NCBI GenBank assembly: GCA_024305405.1
Contig: JAKNDB010000087.1
Location: forward strand, 5,024,501 to 5,088,500
DNA length: 64,000 nucleotides
Direction of reading: 5' to 3'
Source of the DNA: Dirofilaria immitis
Taxonomy: Eukaryota > Nematoda > Chromadorea > Rhabditida > Onchocercidae
Part shown: positions 41,416-52,838 of the stretch, in pieces
Layout: the number at the start of each line of letters is the position of its first letter
Numbering within the stretch: the first letter of the stretch is position 1
The notes under the pieces: model-generated
Database searches by the model: none
The model's input: the letters and a program-made list of their open reading frames with translations, nothing else
Told to the model about the DNA's origin: nothing
Made by a program: the position numbers and the translations under genes

Positions 41416-44400
41416 ATGGAACTTGATTTAGAGCAATTATATCAGTATCGTAAATCACATTTTGGTTCATTGCCAATGCCACTAGAGGGCGAAAACATGG
41501 CGCGTAATCAGCTTAGGGTGAATTAATTTCTTAGCAGTTTATTGTTATTCTGCATTTATGGATATAGAATAAGCTGCAAACTGAATGCCGCATAATTATC
41601 TGCTCCTAAAATTTTCAATTTCTTCCTTTTTCATGTGTTTTTTCTTTTGTCTGTTATTTTTGAATATATTTTATTGCAGTATTGACTCAATCTGGTTCCC
41701 TTGGTCAAAATTGGAGGCCGAACAAGCAAAGTAAGTTTTATATATAATGTTCATTCATTCCAAGAATTATACTTCTGCATTGTGTTAGTTAGGCGATTGC
41801 ATTCGAATTTACAATTATTTATCACCGATGAGCTATTTGAACTTTGTGCTGTCTTGTTTTATTGCGTGGTATTTTCCATAAATAAGTCATATGCATATTT
41901 CATTACGCTTCTGTATATGTTAAAGAGTTATGGGACATTTCTTTATATGTCTATAACTATCCATATTAGTATAAATCATGTGTTAAGTAAAATTGAAAAT
42001 TTATTCAGCTTGCTAATATGCGAGATTACCCATTTTTTAGGCTTAAAATCTGTGTAATTTATGGCTTGTCGTTTGATTGAATAGGTCCGATACTTCCAGG
42101 CACCATTACATTTCTTTAATATTTTGATTACTATTGCATTAATATTTCCGTGTTTTGCAAACTGTTTGCCACACTCACATAATCCAATGGTCGGATAATA
42201 TTTTGTTATGGCTTTAGGAAATCATACAAATACACATGGTTCTATGGGAATATTTTTGATTTAAACAGTAATACAACAGTAGTTTTTAAATTCTTAATTC
42301 TGATAACTATTGTGATGCTGAATTAGCATACAACAATGTCCATCTTTACGATTTGTATAATGTCGGTTTTCAGGCAAATTTTTGTCTAAAATTGTGTTCT
42401 AATTCAAATGTTTTGATTTGCTTTTTGTCTCCTGTTTTATTTTCAACTTTATTTTTTCCTCACATACTGAAACAAAGTAAAAATGAAACCATGTTAGTTG
42501 TTGTAGCCAAGAAAGTTGTTTGATATTTAGTATTATATCTTGTGCTACAGTTATAACTAAAATTCAAGACCGTATCTTCGCAGTGCGTATAATATCCGAA
42601 ATCTTGTAAAGAAATATGACCTACGAAATATTTCTAGTATTGTAAGTTTGATCTTAGTTTTTTTTGTTCCTTTTTTTTGTTTAGTTCTTGTTGATTTACA
42701 TAATCAAGTTGAATTTTTCGAGTTTGAACCAAAAAAATACCTAATCAACTAAAAATTATATATATATTTTTTTAAAGTATTTTTTTACTATAAGCATGAT
42801 ATTTGGTCTGATAGATTCCAAATCTTGTAATAACATCTGCCCTCATTTTTCGACTCGTCATTCATATCACTATTGTGTTTAATGAAAATTGCTACGGTGG
42901 TCGTAATTATTCAAATGCATTGTCTCATTTTTTTCGTCTTGATTTTTCTTACTATTGTATTTTGTGAAATTGGTTTCTTTCTGTAATATTTTATTTTCAT
43001 CTTAACTCTTTCTTACCCAGGATTTATTGAAAATAATGCTCAGAAACAGCGAAATCGAAAATTCCATTTTCTGAAGTCAGTTTTAGCCTTGTTTTTGACC
43101 AGACACTAATCTTGAAAATATACATTTGTATTATTTTGCTTCTGTTTTCTAAAAAATTTTTTAACCAAACACTAGTCTTGAAAATCTACATTTCCATTAT
43201 TGTGCTTCTGTTTTCTAAAAATTTTATTTATTCGTTTTTCAAAGATCGCTTCTGTTAATAACTCTAGCTTAACGCTTTAGAAAAAAAAGCTAAAATAGTT
43301 CTCACTTCATTTTTTGTAACTGATATTGTTTCATTTCATACGTTTCTGATTTAATATAAGTTATGGGATAATGTGATAATTTAAGAATTGTAAATAGCAT
43401 AGAGATGAAATCCTTCTTCATCTAACTAATTTATACTAGAGGTTTTTCTTATAAGATCAAAATAGGATTGAACCTAAAAATGAGGAGATAGTTCAAATCA
43501 CTTGATGATATTCGAGATAACTGAATTGATAATATGTGTAGAATTGCATATAGTGATTAATTTTGCCAAATTTGAATAGCAATACACATTGATGAAATCT
43601 TTAGTAGAAAATATTTGGTGTTGTTCCTTAAAACAACTCTGTTTGCAGCATTCATCGCATAATTTGCTTTCCACTTATACCGATGAATATTTTGCCGACG
43701 GTGAGCAGGAAAAGAACGTAGCACCAGTTCGAGGTGTATATTTAAAGTTGCCTAACGCGGGTTCTTCATATTCTTCACCATTTCAACCAAATAATTCAAC
43801 TTATTCAGTTGCTGACTCGTCACGTAACAAATCCGATACACTTGATAGTACCAAAAGTAGCGGTTCGTCCTCTCCGTCGAGGACATTACCCAGTTTGTCG
43901 AAAAACATACTAGCATTTTACGACCATTTTTGCGGAAGAAAACAAAGGTATATGTAGCTTTTACTAACGCGAATAAAATTGAATATTTTATTCTCGGAAT
44001 TTGTAGGCTTTTAATTATAAGTTGGTATAAATTTGGATGCGTTTTGAAATATCTTGCAACTTAGATATTATCTGTCTTCTAATTTAAAATAATAAGATTT
44101 GAAGATGAACTTTTAGTCACCAATTTACTCCATTGATATAAAATATATTTTGAATTTTCGCTCAAGGTTTTATAAGAATAATTTGGTTTAACGTTTGTGG
44201 ATATAGGTTTTGTTTTGCAGCGAGGTTCATCATCAGGAAACAGTCCGGAAAGTGGCAGTAATCACCGCGAAACGAAGAAAAATAGTGAAGGCGAGGCGAT
44301 GAAAAGAACAGCATCTCCGACATTGCCGGACGGTGCGACACAACCTAAATATGAGTTTCCCATTTGTAACGGAGAAATTGATATGTCTGGCTCATTTCAT

Positions 44401-44439
44401 GCTGTTAAAGCAACAATCGGCATGAATTCGTTGAAGGTG
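41416..44439 (+). CDS. Serine-rich protein of unknown function (3' end unresolved)
   Basis: I do not recognise this gene. The probable first exon (41416-41517) begins MELDLEQLYQYRKSHFG and ends at a GTGAAT donor. A second short exon may lie at 41680-41731. Exon 43649-43948 (HSSHNLLSTYTDEYFADG...) is rich in Ser, Pro, Asn and Lys and ends SKNILAFYDHFCG. Exon 44219-44436 (RGSSSGNSPESGS... EFPICNGEIDMSGSFHAV) follows a TTTTGCAG and ends at GTGAAT. Codon quality and splice signals make these real exons in my view, but phases between them do not all agree. One added A in the run near 43938 would join the last two. A further exon may follow near 44506. No domain, transmembrane or catalytic motif is visible; it looks largely disordered. 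It could be a regulatory or RNA-associated protein, but that is a guess. Confidence 0.5.
43096..43225. repeat. Imperfect tandem duplication of about 65 bp
   Basis: Two head-to-tail copies begin GACCAGACACTAATCTTGAA (43096) and AACCAAACACTAGTCTTGAA (43163). Both run through TTCTGTTTTCTAAAAA. They differ at about 10% of positions. The repeat lies in a long intron of the Ser-rich gene. Confidence 0.85.
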
Positions 44440-45732
44440 AATTAATTTCATTAAAGTAACTATCCCGAATCTACTAACACTAAGAAAGAAAATGATTGCA
44501 ACAGAATGTTTTTTACTTGGAAAGGTGAATTAACGCAGTATCGATCCAGCAGAAAAGTATCGGTTGCCTTAGTCGACGAAGTATATTTGTATATTAAGAG
44601 CAGTTGTCTTTATTTGTGCCTTGTGATTTCTTTATTTTTGGGAATGTTTTATGAACCCATTACTTATTCTAAATCTAAGGTCAGAAATTGTATAGGTCCT
44701 AGCTCATTAAGCGACCTCTTCATTTAAACATTTAACAGAATTTTTAGTTTCTCATAGACTGTGATTTTCCCTTATGCGTCTGCAAGTTCTCATTCTTCAT
44801 GTATTCATAATTCAAATCAGAATAAGAATCAGTTTTGGAACAAGTTATTTATAGTTTGTAATAGTTAAATCAGGCTCTTTATTTCTATTTCATAAAACAA
44901 GAAACACATTTTTTTATGTTCATCGCGTATTCTGTACTTATTTTACGTGTAAAAATGCTATTTATTCCACTTTGCCTACAATTGCTATGACATATCATAT
45001 TTTAAATCTCAATACTTTTCTACTTTGTGTTTAAAATATGAATAAACTGAGAAGAGAAACGCAGTTTCCAGTCGAAATAGGATGGGATTCAAAAATTAGG
45101 AATCGAAAAAACCGATGATCATCTGTTGCAATTCTTGCTTCAAAAAATTCATATCTGTAGTATCAATTTCATTGTCATCATTTTAAATGAGGATGTGATA
45201 CGATTTGTGATTTTCTTCATTTTAATATGATTCACTGTATAACTGTACTGCTAATATCTTTCAATTAATGATCCTCGGCCTTCATTCAATTATTGCCTAA
45301 ATACGGCTGACTGACAGTGAACTTTATTATCGATTATTTTATATCCTATAAATTTCTTTGAAATGGTCTTTCTCAGTAATTTAGTTGGGTCGTTATAAGG
45401 TATTAATTGTAGGGCATTTTTATCTATGAAATAATTAGCTTAAAAAATATTGTAAAGAAAACCAGTAAAACGAAGACGTTCTGAAGAGTATGAATTGTGA
45501 TGGGTCGATGAGGAAGAATACGGTGATTGTTAGTGGATAGGCGTGCAGCACAGGTGAAAGGCCTGCATGGTTATAAAGCTGGATGCAAAAACCTTTGTGT
45601 GATTGCTGCAAGTTCTCTTCCACAATATGAGAACAAAAATGAAAACAGCTGCGTGTAGCGGCTAGCACTAGTTACCTGCATCCCATAGACACCCGCCCTA
45701 TTGGTAGTATTGCTAACTTGTGGTAGGTACAT

Positions 45733-45749
45733 GTGTGTATGTATGTATG

Positions 45750-45783
<34 letters not shown>

Positions 45784-45804
45784 TGTATGTATGTATGTAT
45801 GTTA

Positions 45805-45864
<60 letters not shown>
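45733..45864. repeat. Compound (GTAT)n-(TA)n microsatellite
   Basis: More than ten GTAT units, with an ATATAT interruption, lead into a long TA array. The array ends in ATAACATACATGTATGT, which mirrors the GTATGTTATAT that opens it, so the whole block is close to palindromic. Confidence 0.9.
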
Positions 45865-45865
<1 letters not shown>

Positions 45866-46001
45866 CATACATGTATGTGCGTACATATTAATGTTTTAAA
45901 ATATTTTCTGAATAATATATTTTCCATTGGTTTATGCTTAGTTTTGAATTCGCTTTGAAGTCAGTTTTTCTGTTGTGTTGGGGTTTGGTTTTGTGATTTT
46001 T

Positions 46002-46203
46002 TGCTATTTTCCAAAATAGTTTTTTAAATTTAAAAGTTAACAGCATTTATGAGTATTTTTAGATGTGATGGAAGAAAAATAAGTCGCATTAGGTGAAATG
46101 AGAATCAGCTAATACTTTAGTTTAGAGTCAAAGAAAAGGAAGGAAAATGATGATTATAAATAATTTTGTAAAATTTATCTCAATTCTCTTGCCGAGAAGT
46201 GTA
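46002..46203 (+). repeat. Dispersed repeat, copy 2
   Basis: Second copy of the roughly 200-bp sequence at 39481-39675, same orientation, again downstream of a TA array (about 140 bp after it ends). The final anchor GCCGAGAAGTGTA is identical in both copies, and sequence similarity stops right after it. Confidence 0.8.
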
Positions 46204-46373
46204 TTCAAATACAAGAGAGTTTGTTAGTTTCATAATTAAAATTATACTATTTATGAAGTACAAATTGTCTCCGTTATTCATATGCTTCTATATTTATTTG
46301 GAAAATATTTAGTTATTTGTTTAATGTATTATTCGGTTGCATAATGTTTTAAGGAAGAAGAAAAGGAAAGGAA

Positions 46374-49300
46374 ATGCCATTCCAACGTATGATTCCACTG
46401 AGCAGTAATTCTTGCATTCCTTGTTCCACAGATGCATCAGTAAGCACGGGAATGCAGCCTGTTAACCGTAGCAATGGTAAAGAAGCGGCAGATGTTTCAA
46501 ATGGAATATTTATTAATCATTTGAATAATGCTAAGCTCGAGAATGTTTACAAGGGGTGTCGCCATACTCGATTTTGGCGCTCAGTTCGGAAAGGTTCATT
46601 ATCACTTTTGTTATTATTTTAACTTGCTGTTAAGCATACCAGAGACATAAGATTATTAGACATTGAAGTCCTGAAATTATCTTATCTTATATAATAAGCA
46701 TTAGCACAACTGTTATTAAAAATTTTTTTCCTTGAAAATAGTCAATACATCTTTCATTATTTCATTCTCAGACATACTACTTATAAGATTTATCGAAAAT
46801 AGTTTGTGAGTATTTCCTTGTACAATTGTCTTCATTTAAATTTGAATGATTTTTATTTCTATTAAACTGTTCTTGAGTTAAAGAATTTTTTGCATGTTTT
46901 CGACCAACAGATCCAAAAACAGAACGAGTAAGTTTTTGGATCATTTCCTTAGTGTTTTCCCATAATGTCTTCGATTTTTAGGTTATCGATCGTCGAATTC
47001 GTGAACAAAATGTGTTTAGCGAACTTCTACCGTTTAACACAAAGGCAGCTGATGTGATTGGAAAAGGATGTTACGAGTATGTGTTTAAGTTCTATTGTGT
47101 AAACGAGGACATTTGATGAATTTTCGCTTGCTTAATCACATATGCGTCGAAATAATATTTCACCTAGTATTAATTCTACTCTCATTATTTTTAATGGGAA
47201 AATCATTCGTTTTTTTGAAAATTATTAGAATCTCTTTGTAGAGCGATTATATTAAGTGGTGGACCAAATTCTGTGAATTCATTTAATGCACCTGAATTTG
47301 ATCCTGCCATATTAACTTGTGGTATTCCAGTCCTCGGTATTTGCTATGGTTTTCAGGTATTTGTGTCATTTCTTTTACATAATTTTTTACGACTAAATTG
47401 AAGTAATTTCCCAACATGTTCCTCAACGAAGTTTGTAATGAAATATTTTAAATATTCTTTGCTATGAATTACTTGGAAATATGTGGCCATGTTTTAGCTG
47501 ATAAACAAAGCATTTGGTGGATATGTATCCAAAAATCTATACGTGAAGATGGGCAACTTGAGGTATTTTCAGACATTTTTCGATAATGATTTTAAAAGAA
47601 CTAGATATGTTTTTGTGATTCTGCAGTGATAATGTTTGTGCTCATCAAAACACGACGAAAAATATATTTGTCAAAGGCTTTAAGCCAACTAAAATAATAT
47701 GAGCTGAATGCTGAAATTTGGCATTCTGGACTACCAAATATCGTATGAATTTATAATCTTTAGAATATCTGTATAGAAAAATTCTGGATTCGAAAACGTT
47801 TTAGATCAAATATCTCCTAGACATAAATGATTAAACAGTCTTGATGAGATTATAGTTCAATTGTCGATGACCTCTTGCAATACTCAGTTACAACAACTTT
47901 GCATTTTAAAATCTTCTATTTTTCTAGATCGATATTGATACCACCTGTCCATTGTTCAAGGGGCTTGCAACCAAGCAAAGGTACTGCTTACTCATAGTGA
48001 TAGTGTCACTGAAAGAACTGTAGCTAATGGTTTCAAAGTCGTGGGTAGGAGTGGAAATTTCGTTGCAGGTTGTCCATTTTTTCGAACTGTTATAGCATGT
48101 GATATTCTAAAAACTTTACTGAGAGCTTCGCCCTGTGCTCTTTCATTTCATACCATATACATTTATGTTTTTTGTTAGCGGCAATCGTAGAGTTATCATA
48201 ACTATTTCTTTTTCAAATGTCTTTAGCAATTGCTGATGAAAGGCGAAAGTTATATGGTGTGCAATTTCATCCTGAAGTAGATTTATCCATATGTGGAAAA
48301 GAAATTTTGCGTAATTTTCTTTTTGACATTGCTGGTGTGACTGGTAGTTTCACAATAGACAGTCGGGAGGAAAAATGTATCCAAGAAATTCGTTCTGTTG
48401 TTATGGATAAAAAGTATTGGTAAGTTATTTGGTAATCATGAAACACGTTATGTAAGATAATTTGTGATATCCAGAAAATTCTTTTAATCCATTTTATATT
48501 ATGGTGAATTATGTGCTACGTACAACATGTTTAGGTGATGGTATCTGGTGGGGTGGACTCAACGGTATGTGCAGCCCTTCTTCATAAAGCTTTAGGAAGT
48601 GATCGAGTGATAGCTATACACATCGATAATGGCTTAATGCGTTCCAATGAAAGCGACCGTGTTATGGAATCATTAGATAAGCTGAATTTGAAAGTGCGAA
48701 GTATGTCATATTTCTCGTTTGGTTTTTGATTTATACTAATAAGATTTTTGGAATTTTTGTACTACTGTTAGTTTTTCATTTAAATAATGACTTTGACATC
48801 TACGTGCAGAATTAGTTTTATTTTCTCATTTTTAAATAGCTTTTAGCATTATATTTTAAGGTTGATGAAGTGATGTCGTATAGTTTTATACAGTTAAAAC
48901 TAGTCCAAACAAATGATTGATTAGATTAGTCGAAACATGTAAGAAAAGATATTCTAGTTTCTTAAAATAATTGATGGAGTCGGACGATGAAACTAAATGA
49001 AGTCGAAAGGCAGATAAATTATTAAGATTTGAAAGTACTTGAAATGTTTTATTTTCAATTGACTATTTTGTTTAGCACAGCATAATACATAATTTAAAGT
49101 AATCTATTTTTTAGGGTATAATGCTTTCTATGCCTTTATGAATGGCCGAATATCTGTTGGAAGCGAACTTTCAACACCACTGATGAAAACAGTTCAACCC
49201 GAAGTGAAACGTAAAATAATTGGTGATACATTCATGCGAGTGAAAGATAAGATAATGGATGAAGTCAGTAGTATTTTTGATTCAAAGTTTCTTGAGAAAT

Positions 49301-51840
49301 AATAATGAATTATTTAATTCAAATGTCATACTGATTCATTTTAGTTAAAGTTGGATAAAGATACGTTTCTCGCACAAGGTACACTCAGACCAGATTTGAT
49401 TGAAAGCGCATCAAATTTGGCTAGTTGTTATGCAGATGTAATTAAAACTCATCACAATGATAGTACTCTTGTCCGCGAATTGAGGAATTTGGTAAGTATC
49501 ATCTTATTTTAGCATTTTTGGATCCAGTTAATATGAGAAAAGTAAATAAACTAGTGGTCTTTGCTTTTATTCAATATGATTAAATCACAAATGATAAGAA
49601 CAGATGTATATTGGATTATAAACCAAGTGTTAACAACTTATTTCCAGGGTAAAGTTTTGGAGCCACTGAAAGATTTTCATAAAGATGAAGTTCGTGAGTT
49701 AGGAATATCTCTAGGCTTACCGGAACATATTGTCCATCGACATCCTTTTCCAGGTTATGATTTAAGCAGTTTTTCTATTTTTTCGTTGCAATAACCAAAC
49801 TTATGTTGATTACATAATTTGGTTGAACAATGAAAATATTCGGAGATTACATTTCACAAGCTTCAGCAAACTGGAAAGACATTGGGCTTAGTGGACAAAA
49901 TGAATAGCATGGATCACGGTAACATAGACGATAGATAGAATAAGAAACATTTTATATTATTATCATAATTTCTTTTAGAAATAATTATTAATTTTGGCGC
50001 AAATTTATCATTGGGTAATATTTCTCATAGAACAGTCGAATATTCCTGCTAAAATAGGAGATTCTAAACTTTATAAACGAAGCACTTTTTGCATTTCATT
50101 TTGTATTTCAGGTCCAGGATTAGCTATTCGGGTTGTCTGTGCCGAACGTCCTTCAATCACTGACTTCGATGTTTTCATTACTACTCAACATCACTTGCAC
50201 TTGATCGCAAATCTCCCGCTTTGTAATAAAGATGTAGGCTTAATGCTATTCACATCGCAGATTTAAGAATTAATTGTCTTTTACGTGACAAGAATTAATT
50301 GTCTTTTTCGTAGCAAGGTAATTTTGCAAGATTCAGAATGCTGAATGGTAATGTTATGTTTTTAAAGTGATTATAGCAATAGAAATAATAGAAAACAGTT
50401 TACTAATTCGCTTATGTTTTATACAGTAAAAAAGAACCTAAGGAATAGATAAATAATTTAAATTTTGCAGAAATTTTTTTCTAGTATACTGTGAGAACAA
50501 ATCTTGTAATTATAGACTAGGCCCGAAGAATAATAATAGTTTTAGTCCGAGGAATTTGGTACAATAACTCATCACTTATCGGAAGCTGATTTGAAAGCTA
50601 TCAGTAATCATGATTTTGAAATTGCAACGACCCTTTTACCAATACAGTCAGTTGGAGTACAAGGTTTGTTCGTTCTTTCTTTTGTTTGAGATTATGATGG
50701 AAGAAATGAGGATATTTATATTTCATTTAAATTTGTTATAGTAGGTTGAAAAAGCTGTCATTTCAATTCCAAATATCACTTCCTTTCTTTTTGAAAGATA
50801 CGTTGTATCGAACGAGTTTCGTGAGCACTGCAAAATGTTTTAGGTGATGGACGATCTTATGCATATGCAGCTGCATTGTCTACTAGTGAAAGGCCTATCC
50901 CATGGGAGCTATTACAGCGATTAGCTCATATTATACCTCGCTTATTACACAATATAAACCGGTTATTAACCATTATTGGATACATAAGGAAAAATGATCT
51001 TTAAACGCTCTATTATTGTGGTTAATTTTTCTATTGCAGAGTAGTTTATATCTTCGGGAGTGCCGTTAAATATCCGGTGAATGACATCACGCGTACATAT
51101 TTAAACGGTTTTACAGTAAGCTTAATAAGGTGGGCGGACAGGATGGCTTGTGATGTTCTATGCGGATTGGATGAAAATGGCAAAAGGGATCCTGCTCTGG
51201 AAGTGTGTTTGCAAACAATACAGCAGGTTTTTTTTTTTTTCAAATTTTCATTTTTGGTTATGAACATGAGAATTGCTCTTTTGCTTGATGGATGAATATT
51301 CATGCAGATCAAAGACATAATTTCATTAATTTAGATGCCTGTGGTGATGATTCCTGTTCATTTTGACAGAGATCCTTTGGAACGGAAAACGTCAACACTG
51401 CGATCTTTTGTTCTTCGTCCTTTCATCACAAACGATTTTATGACAGGTGTTGCTGCTTTACCGGGAAAAGATATCCCTGAACAGGTATTAATGGTGTAAA
51501 ATTCAGTACCAGTTATTTATTTCCTTGAAATATTTATAGAATTATCACTTTTTTTACGAAATATTGGAAAACTGATTGCTAGAATAGATTTTGTAAGTAT
51601 TGGTTTGACTTGATTAATATTTTAGCACCACTATTGTTTTGCGTAATTTTGTAATTTTGTACTTTATTTCGTGTTTGCTATATTGTGGTTTGTGCATAAT
51701 TTACTTATTACGATTACTGGTCATAATTATTCCAGAATGTATTGGAAATAGTACGTCGTATCACGGAACGTGTGCCGTTGACATCACGTGTTATGATTGA
51801 TTTGACATCGAAACCACCAGGCACTACAGAATGGGAATGA
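46374..51840 (+). CDS. GMPS: GMP synthase (glutamine-hydrolysing)
   Basis: Cytosolic enzyme that converts XMP to GMP with glutamine and ATP, the last step of guanine nucleotide synthesis. About 16 exons. The class I glutamine amidotransferase domain shows [11 protein letters not shown] (46560-46593), [10 protein letters not shown], the nucleophile Cys in LGICYGFQ (47335-47356), and the His/Glu pair in QFHPEV (48262-48279). The ATP pyrophosphatase domain shows the P-loop SGGVDST (48544-48564), HIDNG and [12 protein letters not shown] (49375-49410). The dimerisation domain holds [14 protein letters not shown] across the 49755/50112 junction and ends [11 protein letters not shown] at TGA 51838. 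Exon edges include 46982-47077, 47242-47356, 49345-49492, 50546-50665 and 51737-51840. Three short A runs break the frame (47531-47535, 47977-47979, 48409-48413). The start is uncertain: ATG 46374 reads out of phase with the conserved block, while ATG 46543 reads straight into it. Confidence 0.93.
50265..50314. repeat. 25-bp tandem duplication in a GMPS intron
   Basis: AAGAATTAATTGTCTTTT begins both copies (50265 and 50290). They differ at a few bases near the ends. The repeat lies between the exon ending near 50235 and the exon starting at 50546. Confidence 0.85.
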
Positions 51841-52675
51841 AGTGGTAAAATTACTGATCGATGGGAATTAGTATGCTTCGAGTCTTGCTTTCGAAAATTG
51901 TCTTCAACAATAATGAAGTTGAATTGGCATTAGAAAAGTTCAAGGTCTTAGAACCCAGCAGTTCAATTCCTTTTAGAAAAATTGTTAAAATTTTTATACG
52001 CCTATTTACGCACAGAACTGATGACAATAATGATTTTTAGTTTTTTGCGCAAAGTCCGATGTTTTTGTACCCAGACCATGATCTTGCTCTGCTTTTCCCA
52101 GCGTACTGGAGAGCGAACGAAATTTACTTTTGAAATTTCACTTTGAATGAGATCTCATTACTAAATGTGAGATGACAACTAGCTTTTGTATATTTGAAAA
52201 CATCAAACCTTACTGTTATTAGTGCAACAGTGTTTATTTGTCTGCGGAATGGATATTTTCTACTTGTGATTTTTAATTATTGTACTATGTTTTGTTAATG
52301 TTGTTATTTCTTCCACTGATTAAAACCGTCGAGACTTGTATTGATATAACATTATTTTCTGCATCTATTCTCGTTATTTATCCGTTTGGAATTTGTTTAA
52401 AAATGCAGTTAATGATTTAGCACAGATTTCAACATCATTTGCACGAGCATTAAAGATGAAACGTGTGCGAGAAAATGTTATAACATTGCGCTTATCGCTC
52501 CAATTAATGATAATCCATGGGAAGACTTCATAGTAGTTATTATTTGAAAAAATTCGGATTGAACAAAAGGAGAATAGAACCAGCAAATTGAAATAAGCTT
52601 CAACAGTTTGTTGGCATTTCATGATAAAGTGGAGACTCTGTGACCGCTCTTTGGGGTGTACTCATCATAGCGTTT
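51841..52675. other. Intergenic region between convergent GMPS and MED8
   Basis: Contains the 3' UTRs of both genes. A minus-strand open stretch at about 52480-52374 has protein-like composition (NDVEICAKSLTAFLNKFQ) but no clear acceptor or partner exon, so I do not call it. Confidence 0.45.
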
Positions 52676-52838
52676 GAAAATTATTCTGCAGAGATATGCT
52701 ATAAGATAGTTACACATAATTTTTCGCATATCAGATTACATTGGGTGGGAATATGTATGAGAAGCCGTATTTGCACTTGAAAGCAGAGTATGTAATGATG
52801 GTAACTATCTGATGGCGTATCTCTGCAGAATAATTTTC
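52676..52838. repeat. 38-nt imperfect inverted repeat spanning the MED8 stop codon
   Basis: The left arm 52676-52713 (GAAAATTATTCTGCAGAGAT...) and the right arm 52801-52838 are reverse complements with about five mismatches clustered in the middle. The spacer is 87 nt. CATCAT lies just outside both arms, 7 nt further out on the left. The right arm encodes the last MED8 residues and its stop codon. Confidence 0.85.

Larger units (their letters stand above)
44740..46373. other. Intergenic region before GMP synthase
   Basis: No gene is recognised. The region contains a compound GTAT/TA microsatellite (45733-45864) and the second copy of the dispersed repeat (46002-46203), listed separately. It lies between two plus-strand genes and may contain the GMP synthase promoter. 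Confidence 0.5.

Noticed and set aside
52374..52480. Protein-like minus-strand stretch NDVEICAKSLTAFLNKFQ
   Set aside because: Suggestive composition, but there is no clear AG acceptor in phase and no upstream exon once MED8 ends at 52805.
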